A stretch of DNA of 64,000 nucleotides. Origin: Symbiodinium natans. Its lineage: Eukaryota > Sar > Dinophyceae > Suessiales > Symbiodiniaceae. The position numbers and the translations under genes were made by a program. The stretch lies in the NCBI GenBank assembly GCA_905221605.1, contig CAJNDS010002185.1:307890-371889 (forward strand), in the 5' to 3' direction. Positions 1 through 13,300 of the stretch are shown here, piece by piece (position 1 is the stretch's first letter; each line of letters starts with the position of its first letter). The notes beneath the pieces were generated by a model, which ran no database searches, was not told where the DNA came from, and worked only from the letters and a program-made list of their open reading frames with translations.

Positions 1-19
1 TGGGAGGAATTGCGAGCCT

Positions 20-3000
20 CTACGGCTGCGCCGGCTCGACGCTCATGCTGCCGGAGGACATGGAGAAGATGTGGGTGTAGAGCGGGAAGCTGACGTAGAC
101 CAGGGCGATGAAGAAGGTGAAGACGTAGCCCATGTGGATGGCCCGGCTGTGGTACTTCTTGGGGATCTCCAAGGCTGGCGCGGGCACAACCTTCTGCCAG
201 CCGAGGCACATGTGCGTGCTGAAGATGATCACGGCCGCCAGGTAGAAGAGCACCCAGCCCAAGGACTGGAAGATCTCGAACTCCATGCGGTAGATGTCGC
301 GGACGTACACCGCCTCGCAGCCGGGATCGTCCACCCAGAAGAGGTTCAGCCTGAGCTGGAGCAGCGTCTTCCTCAGTCAGCAGGCGGTTTGGGCTTGCGA
401 GCTTAGGGAGTAAAGGTTTCGATTTTAAGGCTTCCAGGAGGCCATGGAAAGAAGTGTCCATGCCAACCCCAAGCGCTTGAAGCACCCCACAGCTATCGAG
501 CCCTCCCCAAACAAAGTTCCAACCCCTGAGGGCACCAGGGACAGGCCCTCACAACCCTCCAATTTCTCAACCTACGCCCTAATCCCGAAAGTCAGGGCGG
601 CTCTGTCGCAGGGGGGGGGGCTTAGGGTTGAGGGCTGAGGAGTTCTAATCCCTAAACCCCAAACACCCAACAGTCTGAGCCGATTGTCCCTGAAGTTCGA
701 GCCCTTACCCGGGCTCACGGTTTGGCCTTAGGCTCTTTGAGAACATCTTGCGTGCATGGGGTTTAGGGCGTGGGGTCCTACATTCAGTAGCGGAATTGGT
801 TTGCAAGGCCGCGGGGCGCGTTGGATCACTTTCCGAACCCAAAACGGGAAGCGCTGTTTTAAGCACAGGGAGCCCGCGACTAAACAGGCCCCCCCAAACC
901 CTCAACACCAGATCCCTAAGTATCCCTGTCCTGGCTTCCTCACAAATCGGGCTCTTTGGGGGAACCCTAAACCCTAAACCCTAACCCCTAAACCCTAAAC
1001 CCTAAACCCGAAACCCTAAACTCTAAACCCTAAACCTGGTACCCTAACCCGACACCCTGAACCCAGACAGATTCTGCCCAGCCATGGAAGCCGGGGAGCA
1101 GGTTCAGCAGGTAGGGCGGCGGGCACAACTTCCAGGGCTTGGTGTCACCGAACCTGGACTGACAGGGCTTAGGGATTAGGGGTTGGGGCTTGGGGCTTGG
1201 GGCTTAGGGTTTAGGGTTTAGGGTTTAGGGTTTAGGGCTTAGGGTTTAGGGTTTAGGGTCTGGGGTTTAGGGTTTAGGGTTTAGGGTGTAGGGTTTAGGG
1301 CCTGGGGTTTAGGGTTTAGGGTCTAGGGTTTAGGGTTTAGGGTTCAGTTCGCCGTTCCTTGGTGTTTTGCTGCCGAAGTTCAAGGCTCCCTAAACCCTAA
1401 ACCCTAAACCCTAATCCCTAAACCGCGGCATCAGGTTGACTAAGTTCATTTGGTCCGAGAACGGGCTCTGTGGAGTCTTTGGGCGGGTTGTAGGGTTTGG
1501 GGTTTACGGTTTGGGGTTTAGAGTTTCGGGTTTAGGTTTAGGGTTTAGGGTTTAGGGTTTAGGGTTTAGGGTTTAGGGTTTAGGGTTTAGGGTTTAGGGT
1601 TTAGGGTTTAGGGTTTAGGGTTTAGGGTTTAGGGTTTAGGGTTTAGGGTTTAGGGTTGGGGAACCCTGTCTCATCGTTTGGTAAGGCACCGGGATGTGCC
1701 CCTGGATGTATCTTGAAAGCATAGGGGATAGGATTAGGGGGACCCTTGGGGAAAAGACCCTCTGAATAAGGTCCCTGTTTAAGAGAGCCAGAAGAGGGTT
1801 CAGAAGGGGTTCCCTTTTGAGGGTCCCCCTTATCCTACCTAGGAAAGCAGCACTCGAGTTGACTACGTCTGTGGTGGGGCTTCAGGTCTCGCCCATCTCG
1901 CAAAAAAACACAAACCTCCTCGGCAGCTTCCGGGCCCCCCCGCCGGAATTGGTAGAGGTGGATCATCATGAAGGTGAGGAGGGTGATCCCGGAGAACGCC
2001 AGGTTCAACTTACCGGACGCGACCTCTTCGCGCAGGGCTCGGGCTTGAGAGAAGCCTTCACGGGCTACGTAACTACTCGCCTTCGCACTTTGGGCTTTTA
2101 ACATGAAACATCATTAAGTACTATGGAGACTGTAGAAAAAATAGGTGGGGAGGATTCTCGACATGGGTCGCCCTCTGTATTTAGGTTTCCGGTTAATGCT
2201 CGCGATGCTTGGGTTTTGGGGCGACGCGGCTCTCAGAAAACTGGGCTGCCGCTCATGATGCTCCGAAAAGCTCGGGGCGGTCCCGTCTGATGCTCATAAT
2301 GCTGGGGCTTTGGGGTGGCAAGTTCGCAAGGCTTCCCGGCTGATGCTCCTGATGCTTGGGCTTTGGGGTGACGCGGTTCCCGGAAAACTGGGCGGTCCCG
2401 GCTGATGCTCATGATGCTGGGGCTTTGGGGAAAACTGGGCTGCCCCAAAGGCTCGGGGCGGTTTCGGCTGATGCTCATGATGCTCGAAACCCTAAACCGT
2501 CAACCGTAAACCTTGGAAGTGTAAGCCCAAACCCTGTGCCCACAAAGACCCCACAAACCAGCCCACAACCCAAAGACCCTGAACCCCGTAACACATAAGC
2601 CCACAGGTTGTTCTACGTTAACAACCCAAAACCTATTGTTTTGTAGGTCGGCTCATGGTTCTATATCTGATGTCGACCTTAAAAAATGGAGAACAAGCTA
2701 GGCAGGTCTGGGGACATTACGGCGTCCCTACTTAAACCCTAAACCCCTAAAACCCAAAACACCAAACCCGAAACCCTCTACCCAAAGCCGGCTGCTGCCA
2801 GGCCGCAGTGTAGTTGATGCTGATGTCCCACGTCCTTCCACAGGGAAATCTGGCATCAAGCCTTTAGGGTTGAGGGCAGCCTCTCGGGCTGCTTCGACTC
2901 CCCTAAACCCACCGAAATCCCTAAATCCCTTACTAAACCCTAAAACGCATGAACCGTTCAACCCCTAAAACCCCTAAACCCCCCTAGAGCACCAGAAGCC

Positions 3001-4345
3001 CCCTAATCCAGGAGCCCTAAGCCCCCTAAACCCTCAACCCTAAACCCTCAACCCTAAACCCCAAACCCTACACCCTAAAGCCAGCCCCGGGAGCGCCTCT
3101 TGAGGGCGACGAAGACATGAAGCAGGGCCGCCAGGAGGATGTACTCCTCGACGATGTTGGCCTGGCGCCCGAGATTTCCCCCTGAACGGAGGGCTGAGGC
3201 TTGGGCTTTTGCAGGGTTAAGGGTGTTGGGGTTTAGGGTTTAGGGTTTGGGGTTTAGGGTTTAAGGTTTAGGGTTACGGGTAAGGGGTTTGGGTTTTGGG
3301 GTTTGGGGTATTGGGCTTTGTAGGTAGGTTGAGGGGTTGCGGGCTTCGGGTCCCCAGGTGCCGTTTCTGACCAAGGGCTTGCACACTCAGAGAGCCTCAA
3401 TTGCCCCTGGGTTTAGGGTTTAGGGTTTAGGGTTTAGGGTTTAGGGTTTAGGGTTTAGGGTTTAGGGTTTAGGGTTTAGGGTAAACTCTGGAATGAAGTC
3501 GTCATCAGGACCCCGCTTGGCAAGCTCGAAAAGCAGGCATGCCTCGTCCCTCTCCCCCCGAAAAAAATCGCAGGCGCAACTAAGTTTCTCACTTATTGGG
3601 CAACAACCAGCGACAGCAAAAACATGTTGCTTAAGTGTGTCCAACGGACAACCCTTGCTACATTCAAAAAACATTTATCTTTTTACAGCGTACAAGGCCG
3701 TGCAACTCCGCTTCAACTTCCTTTGCTCCCACACTGCCTGAATGCAAAGACCCTCATGCCAGCGATGACTCGAAAATCCCCCTAAACCCGAAACCCTAAA
3801 CCCTAACCCCTAAACCCTAAGCCCTAAACCCTAAGCCAGATGATCGAAATGCTTGATGCTTCGACCAGGACAGATGTGCGGAAAACATATATTGGGGCTA
3901 TGGTCCTATAAAGCCATAGCTCAGGAGATGGGGCCCCCCCGAGTTGCCAGGGTTGCTCCGAAAGCTCACGGAGCTGGCTCTCCTGAGCCCTCAACCCCAC
4001 AACTGCAGAGCAGGGTCGGGGCAAGGGTACCCTAAGCCCTAAACCCTCAAACCCTAAACCCTAAACCCTAAACCCTAGACCCTGGGCCCTGGGCCCTGGA
4101 CCCTGGACCCTAAACCCTAAACCCTAAGCCCTATACCGCAGAGCCCTCTGACGACCCGACAACCCTCAAAAAAGCCCTCCAGGGCTTCGGCCTGGAAGCC
4201 GAAGCCGGTCCAGTAGAGGCGCACGTAGAAGTAGCCGTAGCCGTTGAAGTCGTCCGGGCCTTTTCCCCGGGAGGCTGTCTAAGCATAGCTTCTGGAGCAT
4301 GTGCACATGCATATACATGTATATATATATATATATACACACACA

Positions 4346-4392
<47 letters not shown>

Positions 4393-7300
4393 ATATATGT
4401 AGGTATCATTTACCTATTCAAGCTCCTGAACAGCGCACCCAGGTGTGTGGGGTCCGAAAACTCAAGAACTCCAAGGGGTTCAGGGTTGAGGGTTGAGGGT
4501 TTAGGGCAAGCCCCAAGAGTCGAAGACCTGAGGTGATGTAGGGTTTCGGTGTTTGGGGGTTTGGGGGGGGGGGGAGGGGGGGGGAGCCCGAAACTGCCGA
4601 GCGCCCGGCCAAGGAAGACGTGCAGGTTTCCCACGGCGTGGATGATGATGAAGATGAAGAGGAACCTCGCGTCTTGTAGGGTTGAGGGTTTTGAGACTTT
4701 TTCGGGATTCGGGGTGAGATGCCTCAAAGCTCTGACCTTCAGTGTCTCGCCTCACCCTTGAAACTCGCAGCCCTACACCCGACAAGCCGAAACCGGACCC
4801 CATAAAACCTAGGGGCCCCAAAAGCCCCTAAATGTTGGCTCGGACGCGAAACCCTTCTAAACCCTGAGCGCCTCAAACCAAAAAAAACCCTAAACCCTAA
4901 ACACCAAACCCTAATCCCCTTATGCCCCTTACGCCCCTTATACCCCTTCGGCCCCCTTCGGCCCCCCTTCGGCCCCCTTTGGCCCCTGTGGAGCCGAGGA
5001 GCATCGCCGAGCGGGTGAGGCCAACGCGGTCGCCGGTGATGGTCACGTTGCTCTGCGGCACGATGGTGAAGAGGATCTCCTTCATGAAGCCCAAGACCTG
5101 GTCGCATTTAGGGCTTATAGGGGTTTCGGGTCTCGGGTTTAGGGTGCGGGGTTTGTTTAGGGTGGAGCGTTTTAGGGCTAGTGCAACTCCAGGTTTTAGG
5201 GCTTAGGGTTCCGGGTGCAGGGTTTTATGAGGCTTGGGGTTGAGGGCCTAGGGCTAAGGGTTTAGGGTTTAGGGTTTAGGGTTTAGGGTTTAGGGTTTAG
5301 GGCTAAGGGATGTTCAGAGCTTAGCACCTGGCTTGGGGTCACAGGGCTCCTGGGGCTGTGGGTTGGGGCTGTGTGTGGGGAACCCTGGGTGTGCGAAACC
5401 TGTAGGGTTTCGGGTTTAGGGTTTAGGGTTTCGGGTTTAGGGTTTAGGGCTTAGGGCTTAGGGCTTAGGGCTTAGGGCTTAGGGCCTGAGGGTTGAGGGC
5501 AGTGCAGCCAAGCCGCCATATAGCAGATAGCGCCAATCCATCCCCCAATCTTGCCTCGGCTGCGGCTTGGAATTTAAAAATGGGTGTCTTGGGAACTTGT
5601 TGAACGGTCAAGAAGATGGCTTAGATGCCTTTACACGGAAAAGAGCCCAAGTTAACCCTTACTCAACCCTTAACCCTTAAACTCGCCCAATCCCCGATTC
5701 GATCATCAGCCGTGCTGCCCTCGCCCTTCATGCGCAGGTCCCGGTTCCTTCGCAGGGGTTGTGGCTCTGGGATCTACAACTTCTCATGGGTTACGCCTGT
5801 ATTACGACTAGACTGCAGGTTCTTGGGGTTAGGGTTTAGGGCTTATGGTGCCAAAGCAAGACAGGGCTCTGAGGCTGTGTCTGCCCACTGGGCGGGGGGT
5901 CCGGATGGTCTGGCGCTTCGTGGTCTCAAAGCAAAAGGGGTTTCGGGCGGCGACTGAAACGTGCGGGGGCTCAGGTGGAAAAATGCGCCTGGCATGCCCG
6001 CTTTGCCTGCATCCTCGCCCGCTCGAAACCGGAAGCATATCCCAAAAAGCCTACCCTAAACCCTAAACCCTAAACCCTAAACCCTAAACCAAAAGCCTAC
6101 AAAACCTGAAAATAACCCCGGAAGCCTCCGCGCCCACACACCTCAAAATCAACAACATACCAAGGCGCTTCTCCGAGCGACTCCAATCTTTGCCCTGGCT
6201 TTAGGGTTTAGGGTTTAGGGTTTAGGGTTTAGGGTTTAGGGTTTAGGGCTTAAGGTTTGTCAGGGGGCTTCTGCGAACCTTCCCAATCTGAACCCTATAG
6301 GGTTTCCCAGATCTTGCGAGCCATGAAGAGCCCTACAACAAAAGGTACCTGTATTAAACCCCCCAGCCCACGCCCCTGACAACCTAATGAATTTTACCGA
6401 ACCCCAAGACCCCTGAACCTCCCAACTCCCTGAGCCCTCAACGCCCAATCCCTAAACGAAACCCCGAAATCCCCTAAACCTCCTGACGCAGTCAAACCCC
6501 GAAATCCCAACCACCTCAACCCACACCCCTTGAAAAATTGTCTAACTACTCCCTCCCCCCTCCTCCCTCCCCCCTCCCCCCTCCTCCCTCCTCCCCCCTC
6601 CCCTATCCCCCCCAGCCTTGTGTCCACCCTTGTCCAGCAGCGGGGCCGCTGCTCCGCCGGAGGCTGCGGGCGCGGATGCAGGAGCCCCGGAGCCCACCTC
6701 CATGGGGCTTTGGTTAGTGCGTTTCATGAGGGGGCCCCTCTATAAACCCTGAAAAATGCCTGGTATAATCCCTTACATACCTAAGTTCCTTATACTTGTT
6801 CCCTCCATTAGTTCTGGTTCCCCCTCCACAAGCCCCAAGCCCTGCGCCCGAAAGCCTGACTAAGCTCCCGGATGTTCGGCTCGCGGCCGTAAACCTTAGA
6901 CTGCTACCGGGACTCTCACGACCTGCAGCTTCATGAGTTCTAACTTACCCATTCAGACATGACCCTAAACCCTAAACCCCAAACCCTAAACCCTAAACCC
7001 TAAGCCCCCAAACCCTCATCCTTTGACCCAGCAGGCCTTGCCAATGATGGAGTCTGGCGCGTACTTGCCGATCACGTCCGGAGGGTGGATCCTGGTGGAG
7101 GCTCTGACTCTGGGTCGAGGATCTAACACCCTAAACCCTAAACCCTAAACCCTAAACCCTAAACCCCACAGTCTGAAGGTTGAGGGTTCGGGGTTCGGGA
7201 AGTCGCGGCTTAGGGCACCCACGACTCGCCTGTCGGTTCTTGTCATAATATCCCCCTCGCGTTTGAACCGTCTACCACGAAGACATTCGGGGTTGAACCC

Positions 7301-10300
7301 TGACCCCAACGCGAGGGGATTCGGCGCTTGAGTGCCCAGGTCTGTTCCGCAGCCGGGAAGCATGTTGAACTCCTCCGTGGCGTCCTTGCCGGCGAAGGTG
7401 AGGATGGCCAGCTCGCCACCGGGGTGCTCCGACAAGAAGCTGGTGACGTTCAGGACCTCGGCAGCTTTACCCAAGGGCCAATTCAGGACCCTGTGACTGT
7501 TTGGTGTCGTAATAAAATCTCGTGCGTCGCGCCTTAAAATCATCAATTGCCGGGCCTCTCTGTCATTTGCACTCATCCCCCTCAACATCATATAAAAGCC
7601 CGGGACCATCTACACAGGGACAAAACCAGATTCATCTGTTCAGGGAACACACTAAAGCAGGTGCAACATTACACGCCAGAAGAAGCCACCCAGCAAGGCT
7701 TCTTGCACATGCTCTACATGGAGGCTTTCCCGGCAAGAGCACGGCCCTTGATAGACGGGAAGGTTTAGGGCCCAGGGCTTTGAGGTTTTAAGGATGTAGT
7801 TGACTTGTACAAAGTGCATCAGGTCGACCACGTGTACCTCCCCCCCACCCACACACAGACACAAAAAAAAAACTATGAAACAACAAAAACTTCAAAAACA
7901 CGAGCACAATGGTCGACAACCACTGTTGTAGGTTGATGTCTCTGAGCCTAAGATCCCCCACTTGTCTTCAATGCTTGGGGGCGCAGAAGGGCCTCCGCGC
8001 GTGAAGCCCGATGTACCCTAAACCGGAAGCTACCGGGCAAACCCACACCATCCTAGATACAACCCAGAACCCCGGAACCCTAACCCTCAACCCTCCTCAA
8101 CTCTTCCTGCAGGTCGGGGCGCCTGTCCGTCCACCACAACCCAGCAGTCCGACTTGCTGTTGTGCTTGGCGACCTCCCCATTCGGTTTCATATACGGGGA
8201 GCTTGCAACGTTAGGGGTCCGAATTTTGAGGGTTCCGTTTCTTTGTGAGGATTTTCTGCATGCAAGGGGCATAAGAGGCTCCCTTGCTGGTATCCCATGC
8301 CCCATGAATCCTGTCCAGACTAGCAATGGGGGGCATGCGACAAGGCTGCGCTTACTACGTTCAATTAAAGCAAGAAAGACAGACGTCAAATGGACGCTGA
8401 AACCTTTGCAGCGTGGACTGGGATGCCGGGACGCCGGGATGCTGAGGCACTGAGGCGCCGGCGGGACGCTGAGGCGCCGAGACGCTGGGACGCGGGGACG
8501 CGTGGAATGGTTTGAAGTCAGAACTGTAATTCTGCTCCTTTTCTTTTGGGGGCTGCAGCACAACCTCACCGCACTAAATGTCAACAGTATCATGGAATAT
8601 GCCAGTGCGGCTCTGTAAGGATCAAGTGAAATAAATCGTTTCCGTACATACCATGCATTTCCGGGAAAGCTTTGTGTTTGTCTTTTTCCTCAAGTTGCTT
8701 TCCGCGTGTTTCGCTGCTTTGCAGAGAAGTTCACTCCCGTCCCGAGTGCTTCGCAAAGAAATTTGTGACATCGATGGGTTGGGTGACAAGCTCATCAGAA
8801 GTGACCTGTAAATACAAATGTTTCGGTCTGCATGCTATAAAAAATGACGAGCCGAAAATGCTTCAAATGCCGAGGATTCCTCCGCCCCCCCAAGAGAGAA
8901 AACGAAACACCACATAATCTTTTTTGGTGTGATCAGCAATAGCATCGGAAAGTGCCGAAGACGAATGCAGAGGATTCTGGAAGCACCACCCGCCCCACCT
9001 CACCCCCACCCCCCCTCACCTCACCCCCCACTCCCCCAAACCTCACCCCCCTTTGGGCGCTTAGCCTCTATTTGACGTCTGTGCATTTCCGAGAGCTAGC
9101 TTCTTGGGGGATGCCCGCAGCTCTGCACCTTGCCGACAATGGCGTTGTGGTGGGTGTTGTGGTGGGTGTTGTGGGTGGTAAGGGCTTTGTGGGGCTTGGG
9201 ATCGTGGCGTTTAGGACCTGGACCTAGTGTTTTCAGCCACACAATAACTGCAAAGCATAGGAATCTAATCCAAACCCCCATTGTGCCAGCACTGTGTTTG
9301 CAAGTGGGAGGGAGGGCGGCGGGAACACCCCCAACCCACCCCCCCCTTTTAAATTTTTTTGGTGAGAGTTTAAAACCATACAATGCTTGCCTTGAAGGTC
9401 ATATTTAAAATAGCCTATGAAACGTAGTATGAACCTTATGAAACTATCGAGGATGCTTTTTCAAGATATAAAGGGTAAAGAGGCATGTCTTAGGGAAAAC
9501 CAAGGAAACAGACCCAAAATCAATAAGGATTCAACCAGAATCAACCGACGTCAATACCAAATCATATGAAAGTAGCATGAACCCTATGAATAAAGAGGAT
9601 CCTTTTGAAAATACAAAAGCGGTCAGAAGTTTCTATTGGGGAAACCACGGAAACAAAGCCAAAATCAATAGGATTCGGGCAAAATTCATAAGAAGTCCTA
9701 CGAAAAGTAGTATGAATCCTATGAAATATAGAGGGAATGGCAGTTTTCCTTGGAAAGACCCAGAAAACTGACAACAACAAAAAATGACCCGCAAAAAACC
9801 CAAAAACAAAATCCACCCCTAGAATACCCCAATACCCCATAACAACCCCAAAATGACTTTAGACTAACCTTATACTAACCCGGATAACCCTACAATAACC
9901 CGCGCGAGCGCACCTCTTCCATGGTGATGCCGCCACCACCCCCGCCGCCACCGCCAGCCGCCACGGCGCCGCCGCCGCCGCCTCCGGCTCCGATCCTTCT
10001 GAGACGAGCTTGCTTAGGGGGGGACGAGGGGTTTGGGATTTGGGGTTTAGGGTTTAGGGTTTAGGGTTTAGGGCTTAGGGCTTGTCGGGTAGAGTGGAGG
10101 TGTGGGGGGGGAAAGGGGTTGAAGCGGGTAGAGGGGATGTAGGGTGTTCGGGGTTTGGGTTTCGGGCTTCGGGCTTGGAGTTTTCGTCAAGAGGCTACAG
10201 AGTTGGGCCAGACTGAAGCCTGGAAATCCAGGAATCCCTAAACCCTAAACCCTAAACCCTATAAATCCTGTAAAGAACCTGCAAAGAACCTGCAAAGCCA

Positions 10301-13300
10301 ACAAAGACCCTACAGGTGGACAACCCTAAAGCGGCTGCCCATCGGGGATTGAACCCTAAACCCCAAACCCCCTGGCTCTTCGTAGGGGAATGAGGGAATG
10401 AGCTAACCTATGTATACCTTTAAGGGGTCATGTAGGGAACCTAACCTATGTATACCTTTAAGGGATCATGTAGGGAACCTAACCTATGTATACCTTTAAG
10501 GGATCATGTAGGGAACCTCATGCCCAAATTCCCTACTAAGAACCTGCCAGTAAACCCTAAGCCCAAGGAGCATTCCGATCACCGAGTCGGGTGCGTACTT
10601 GCCGATGACATCGGGAGGATGGATCCTGGTCGTTTCAAGGGGGGGTGTTAGGGTGCAATGGCCATTGAGGGGGCTTGTCAAGAGTCAAGGGCTTCCTTGC
10701 CCTAAACCCTAAACCCAAAACCCTAAACTGGCCCTAAACCCTAAACCCCAAACCCCAAACCCAAACCCCAAACCCTAAACTAAGGGGAATTTTAGGGCTC
10801 ATGAATCCTGATCGTAGAAACGTTGTTTTTGTTTGGTCCTTCCGGGTTGGCAGGGTTCAGGACCTTGACCGGTTGGGGTTCAGTTTAGGGGTTTAGGGGG
10901 TTAGGGGTTAAAATTTAAGGGGTTTAGGGGTTTAGGGGTTTAGGGGTTTAGGGGTTTAGGGGTTTAGGGGTTTAGGGGTTTAGGGGTTTAGGGGTTTAGG
11001 GGTTTAGGGGTTTAAGGGTTTAGCGGTTTAGGGGTTCAGGGGTTTAGGGGCCAAGGGGTTTAGGGCTTTAGGGGTTTAGGGGTTTAGGGGCTTAGGGGCT
11101 TAGGGGCTTAGGGGTTTAGGGGTTTAGGGTTTAGGGTTTAGGGTTTAGCGGGTAGAGGGTTTAGGGTTTAGTTTAGGGTTTAGGGCTTAGGCTTTAGGGT
11201 TTAGGGTTTAGGGTTCAAAGTTGAGAGCGTTTGCGGTTCAGGGTTGGTGTTTGGGGCGAGTTGGGATTCTCCGGGACTTATAGCCGCTAGGTCAAGGTTG
11301 TTCAGATAAACCTCCCCAAAAACAGTGCCATCGGCATAAACAGCGTTGCATCGTGACTTCAACTTAGCAACGATATCAACGATAAGAACTCAAAAGCCTC
11401 TAATCTGTAATAGCTATAATAAGATTAAAAGTAATAATAAAATAACAATACATATAATAACATATAATAACTAGGAATACCTAGGAGCTGCCTGTTGCAT
11501 GGTCTGCCGAGCTGCATGTTGAACTCCTCCGTGGCGTCCTTGCCGGCGAAGGTGAGGATGGCCAGCTCGCCGCCGGGGTGCTCCGACAAGAAGCTGGTGA
11601 CGTCCAGCACCTGGCCATCGACCACCACCCAGCAGTCCGCCTTAGTGTTGTGCTTGGCAACGTCGGCAAGGGTGATGCCGCCGCCACCGCCGCCGCCACC
11701 GCCCGCGGGTGCGGCACCTGCGGCAGGCGCTGCGGCAGAGTTCATCTTGTCCTCGTAGGAGCCGCCGGCCAGCTTGGAGCTCTCCACGGCGCCGGTCAGG
11801 CCTCCGCCGGTGATCTCTTTCAGGTCCACCGGCTTCATGTCCGCACCCAGCATGTACTTGGCGGCTGCGATGCCGGCCACGCGGCCGAACACCACGCAGT
11901 CCAGCAGGGAGTTGCCACCCAAGCGGTTGTTGCCGTGCACGCCGCCGGCGACCTCGCCAGCAGCATACAGGCCCGGGACCGGCTTGTTGTCCGAGCCGAT
12001 GCATGCGGAGTCCGTGTCGATGAGCAGGCCGCCCATGCAGTAGTGGATCACCGGCGTGATGATGGCCACGTAGAAGGACTCGCTCTTCACCGCGGAGCCC
12101 GGAATGATGTTGTGGTAGAACTTCTTGCCGCTGCCGGTCTTGCCACTGGCCTCATCCCAGGACTTGCCGGAGGGATACGCGGGCCAGCTGCCTCCATCGG
12201 GGTCCGACTCCGTCTTCTTGGCTGCCTGGTAGTGCTCCTCTTGTTGCTGAAGTGTTCCTACCAAGCCTCGGCCCGATAACATACAAGATCATCCCAAACG
12301 AGGGCAGCCCCTACGCTCCTGACACGAAGAACACTGGAGAAGCTGCCTAAAGCAACCGCCAGAACCCTGAAGCCCCTAAACTTACAAATTTCGGTGTCCT
12401 GTATAAGCCCTTATACACCTTCTTCAGTGGGCATTTGGTACCTGGGTACCTAGGTCCCTAAATCCATAATTCAGAACTATCCCTAAACCCTAAACCCTAA
12501 ACCCTACACCCTAAACCCTAAACCCTAAACCCTAGACCTATCAAGACAAGCAGACCCGGAGTCGGCGCATGAGGTCCTCGTGTGCCTTCTCGATCACGGA
12601 CAGGGACACACCCATGTCTTTCGCGAGATCCTCGCCACTCGAGTAGTACTTCATGACCTTCGGCTGACCCAAACGGGTTTAGGGTTTAGGGTTTAGGGTA
12701 TAGGGTTTAGGGTTTAGGGTTTAGGGTTTAGGGTGTAGGGTGTAGGGTGTAGGGTGTAGGTGTTTGGGGGTGATCCTGGGGGCCTATCTTGGAAACTCCG
12801 GAAATCGCTCAGGATTGGGGATGTGCCTTCGTTTAGCCCACCATACAGTAGCAAGGGTCTCCATCAAAAAGCATATCGTTTCCCCATTTACGCAACCACC
12901 CTAGTTGGAAGAAGCAAGACCCTAAACCCTGGCCCTAAACCCTAAACCCTAAACCCTAAACCCTAAACCCTAAACCCTAAACCCTAAAACCCTACCTCCT
13001 CGGTCCCGCACCCTCCTCCATGAGCCTGAAGCGCCTACCCTAAAAACTCCATGTCCTTCACCCAAGACCCCAAACCCTGGACCCCGAATCCCAAATTGTC
13101 AATGCCCCAAAGCCCTAAACCCACGAGTCAGCCCCACGCTCACAAGAAGCAACACACTCCAAAGCTGGGGTTTAGGGTTTAGGGTTTAGGGTTTACGGTT
13201 TGGGGTTTAGGTTTGGGGTTTAGGGTTTAGGGTTTAGGGTTTAGGGTTTAGGGTTTAGGGTTAAGACGAGAGAGCTCATAGGATTCGGGCCCCTCTCCTA

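Larger units (their letters stand above)
20..5079 (-). other. Copy 4, diverged SdhC/FrdC-like anchor module
   Basis: Exons: 5079-4995 ([20 protein letters not shown]), 4672-4610 ([17 protein letters not shown]), 4259-4192 ([20 protein letters not shown]), 3161-3097 ([21 protein letters not shown]), about 2072-1944 ([22 protein letters not shown]), 1153-1100 ([18 protein letters not shown]) and 350-20. The last exon holds the rest of the module without introns, where copies 1-3 have three or more. It ends in a different tail ([14 protein letters not shown]). The four helix histidines ([24 protein letters not shown]) are conserved despite the divergence, arguing for a working diheme anchor. Confidence 0.75.
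6617..11677 (-). other. Copy 4, tandem cytochrome b5 module, heavily split
   Basis: The first b5 ends exon 12237-11516 at ...ATEEFN and continues in 10625-10572 ([17 protein letters not shown]). The second is spread over 9995-9914 (Gly-rich linker, ITMEEV), 8173-8123 ([16 protein letters not shown]), 7456-7362 ([14 protein letters not shown] to ATEEFN) and 7091-7037 ([18 protein letters not shown]). Exon 6697-6617 codes an Ala/Gly/Pro linker ([15 protein letters not shown]...GGHK). Four exons here replace the single exon 19 of copies 2 and 3 (282 against 285 nt). All four heme histidines are kept, so both b5 domains are probably functional in this copy. Confidence 0.78.

Noticed and set aside
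1533-1655. A true chromosome end
   Set aside because: Arrays occur throughout the 64 kb in both orientations with coding exons on each side.
8087-8593. 168-residue minus-strand frame
   Set aside because: Only the 51-nt piece at 8,123-8,173 (b5 sequence) is coding; the rest is intron and minisatellite.
10405-10518. CRISPR-like array
   Set aside because: Direct tandem repeats without spacers in a eukaryotic intron.
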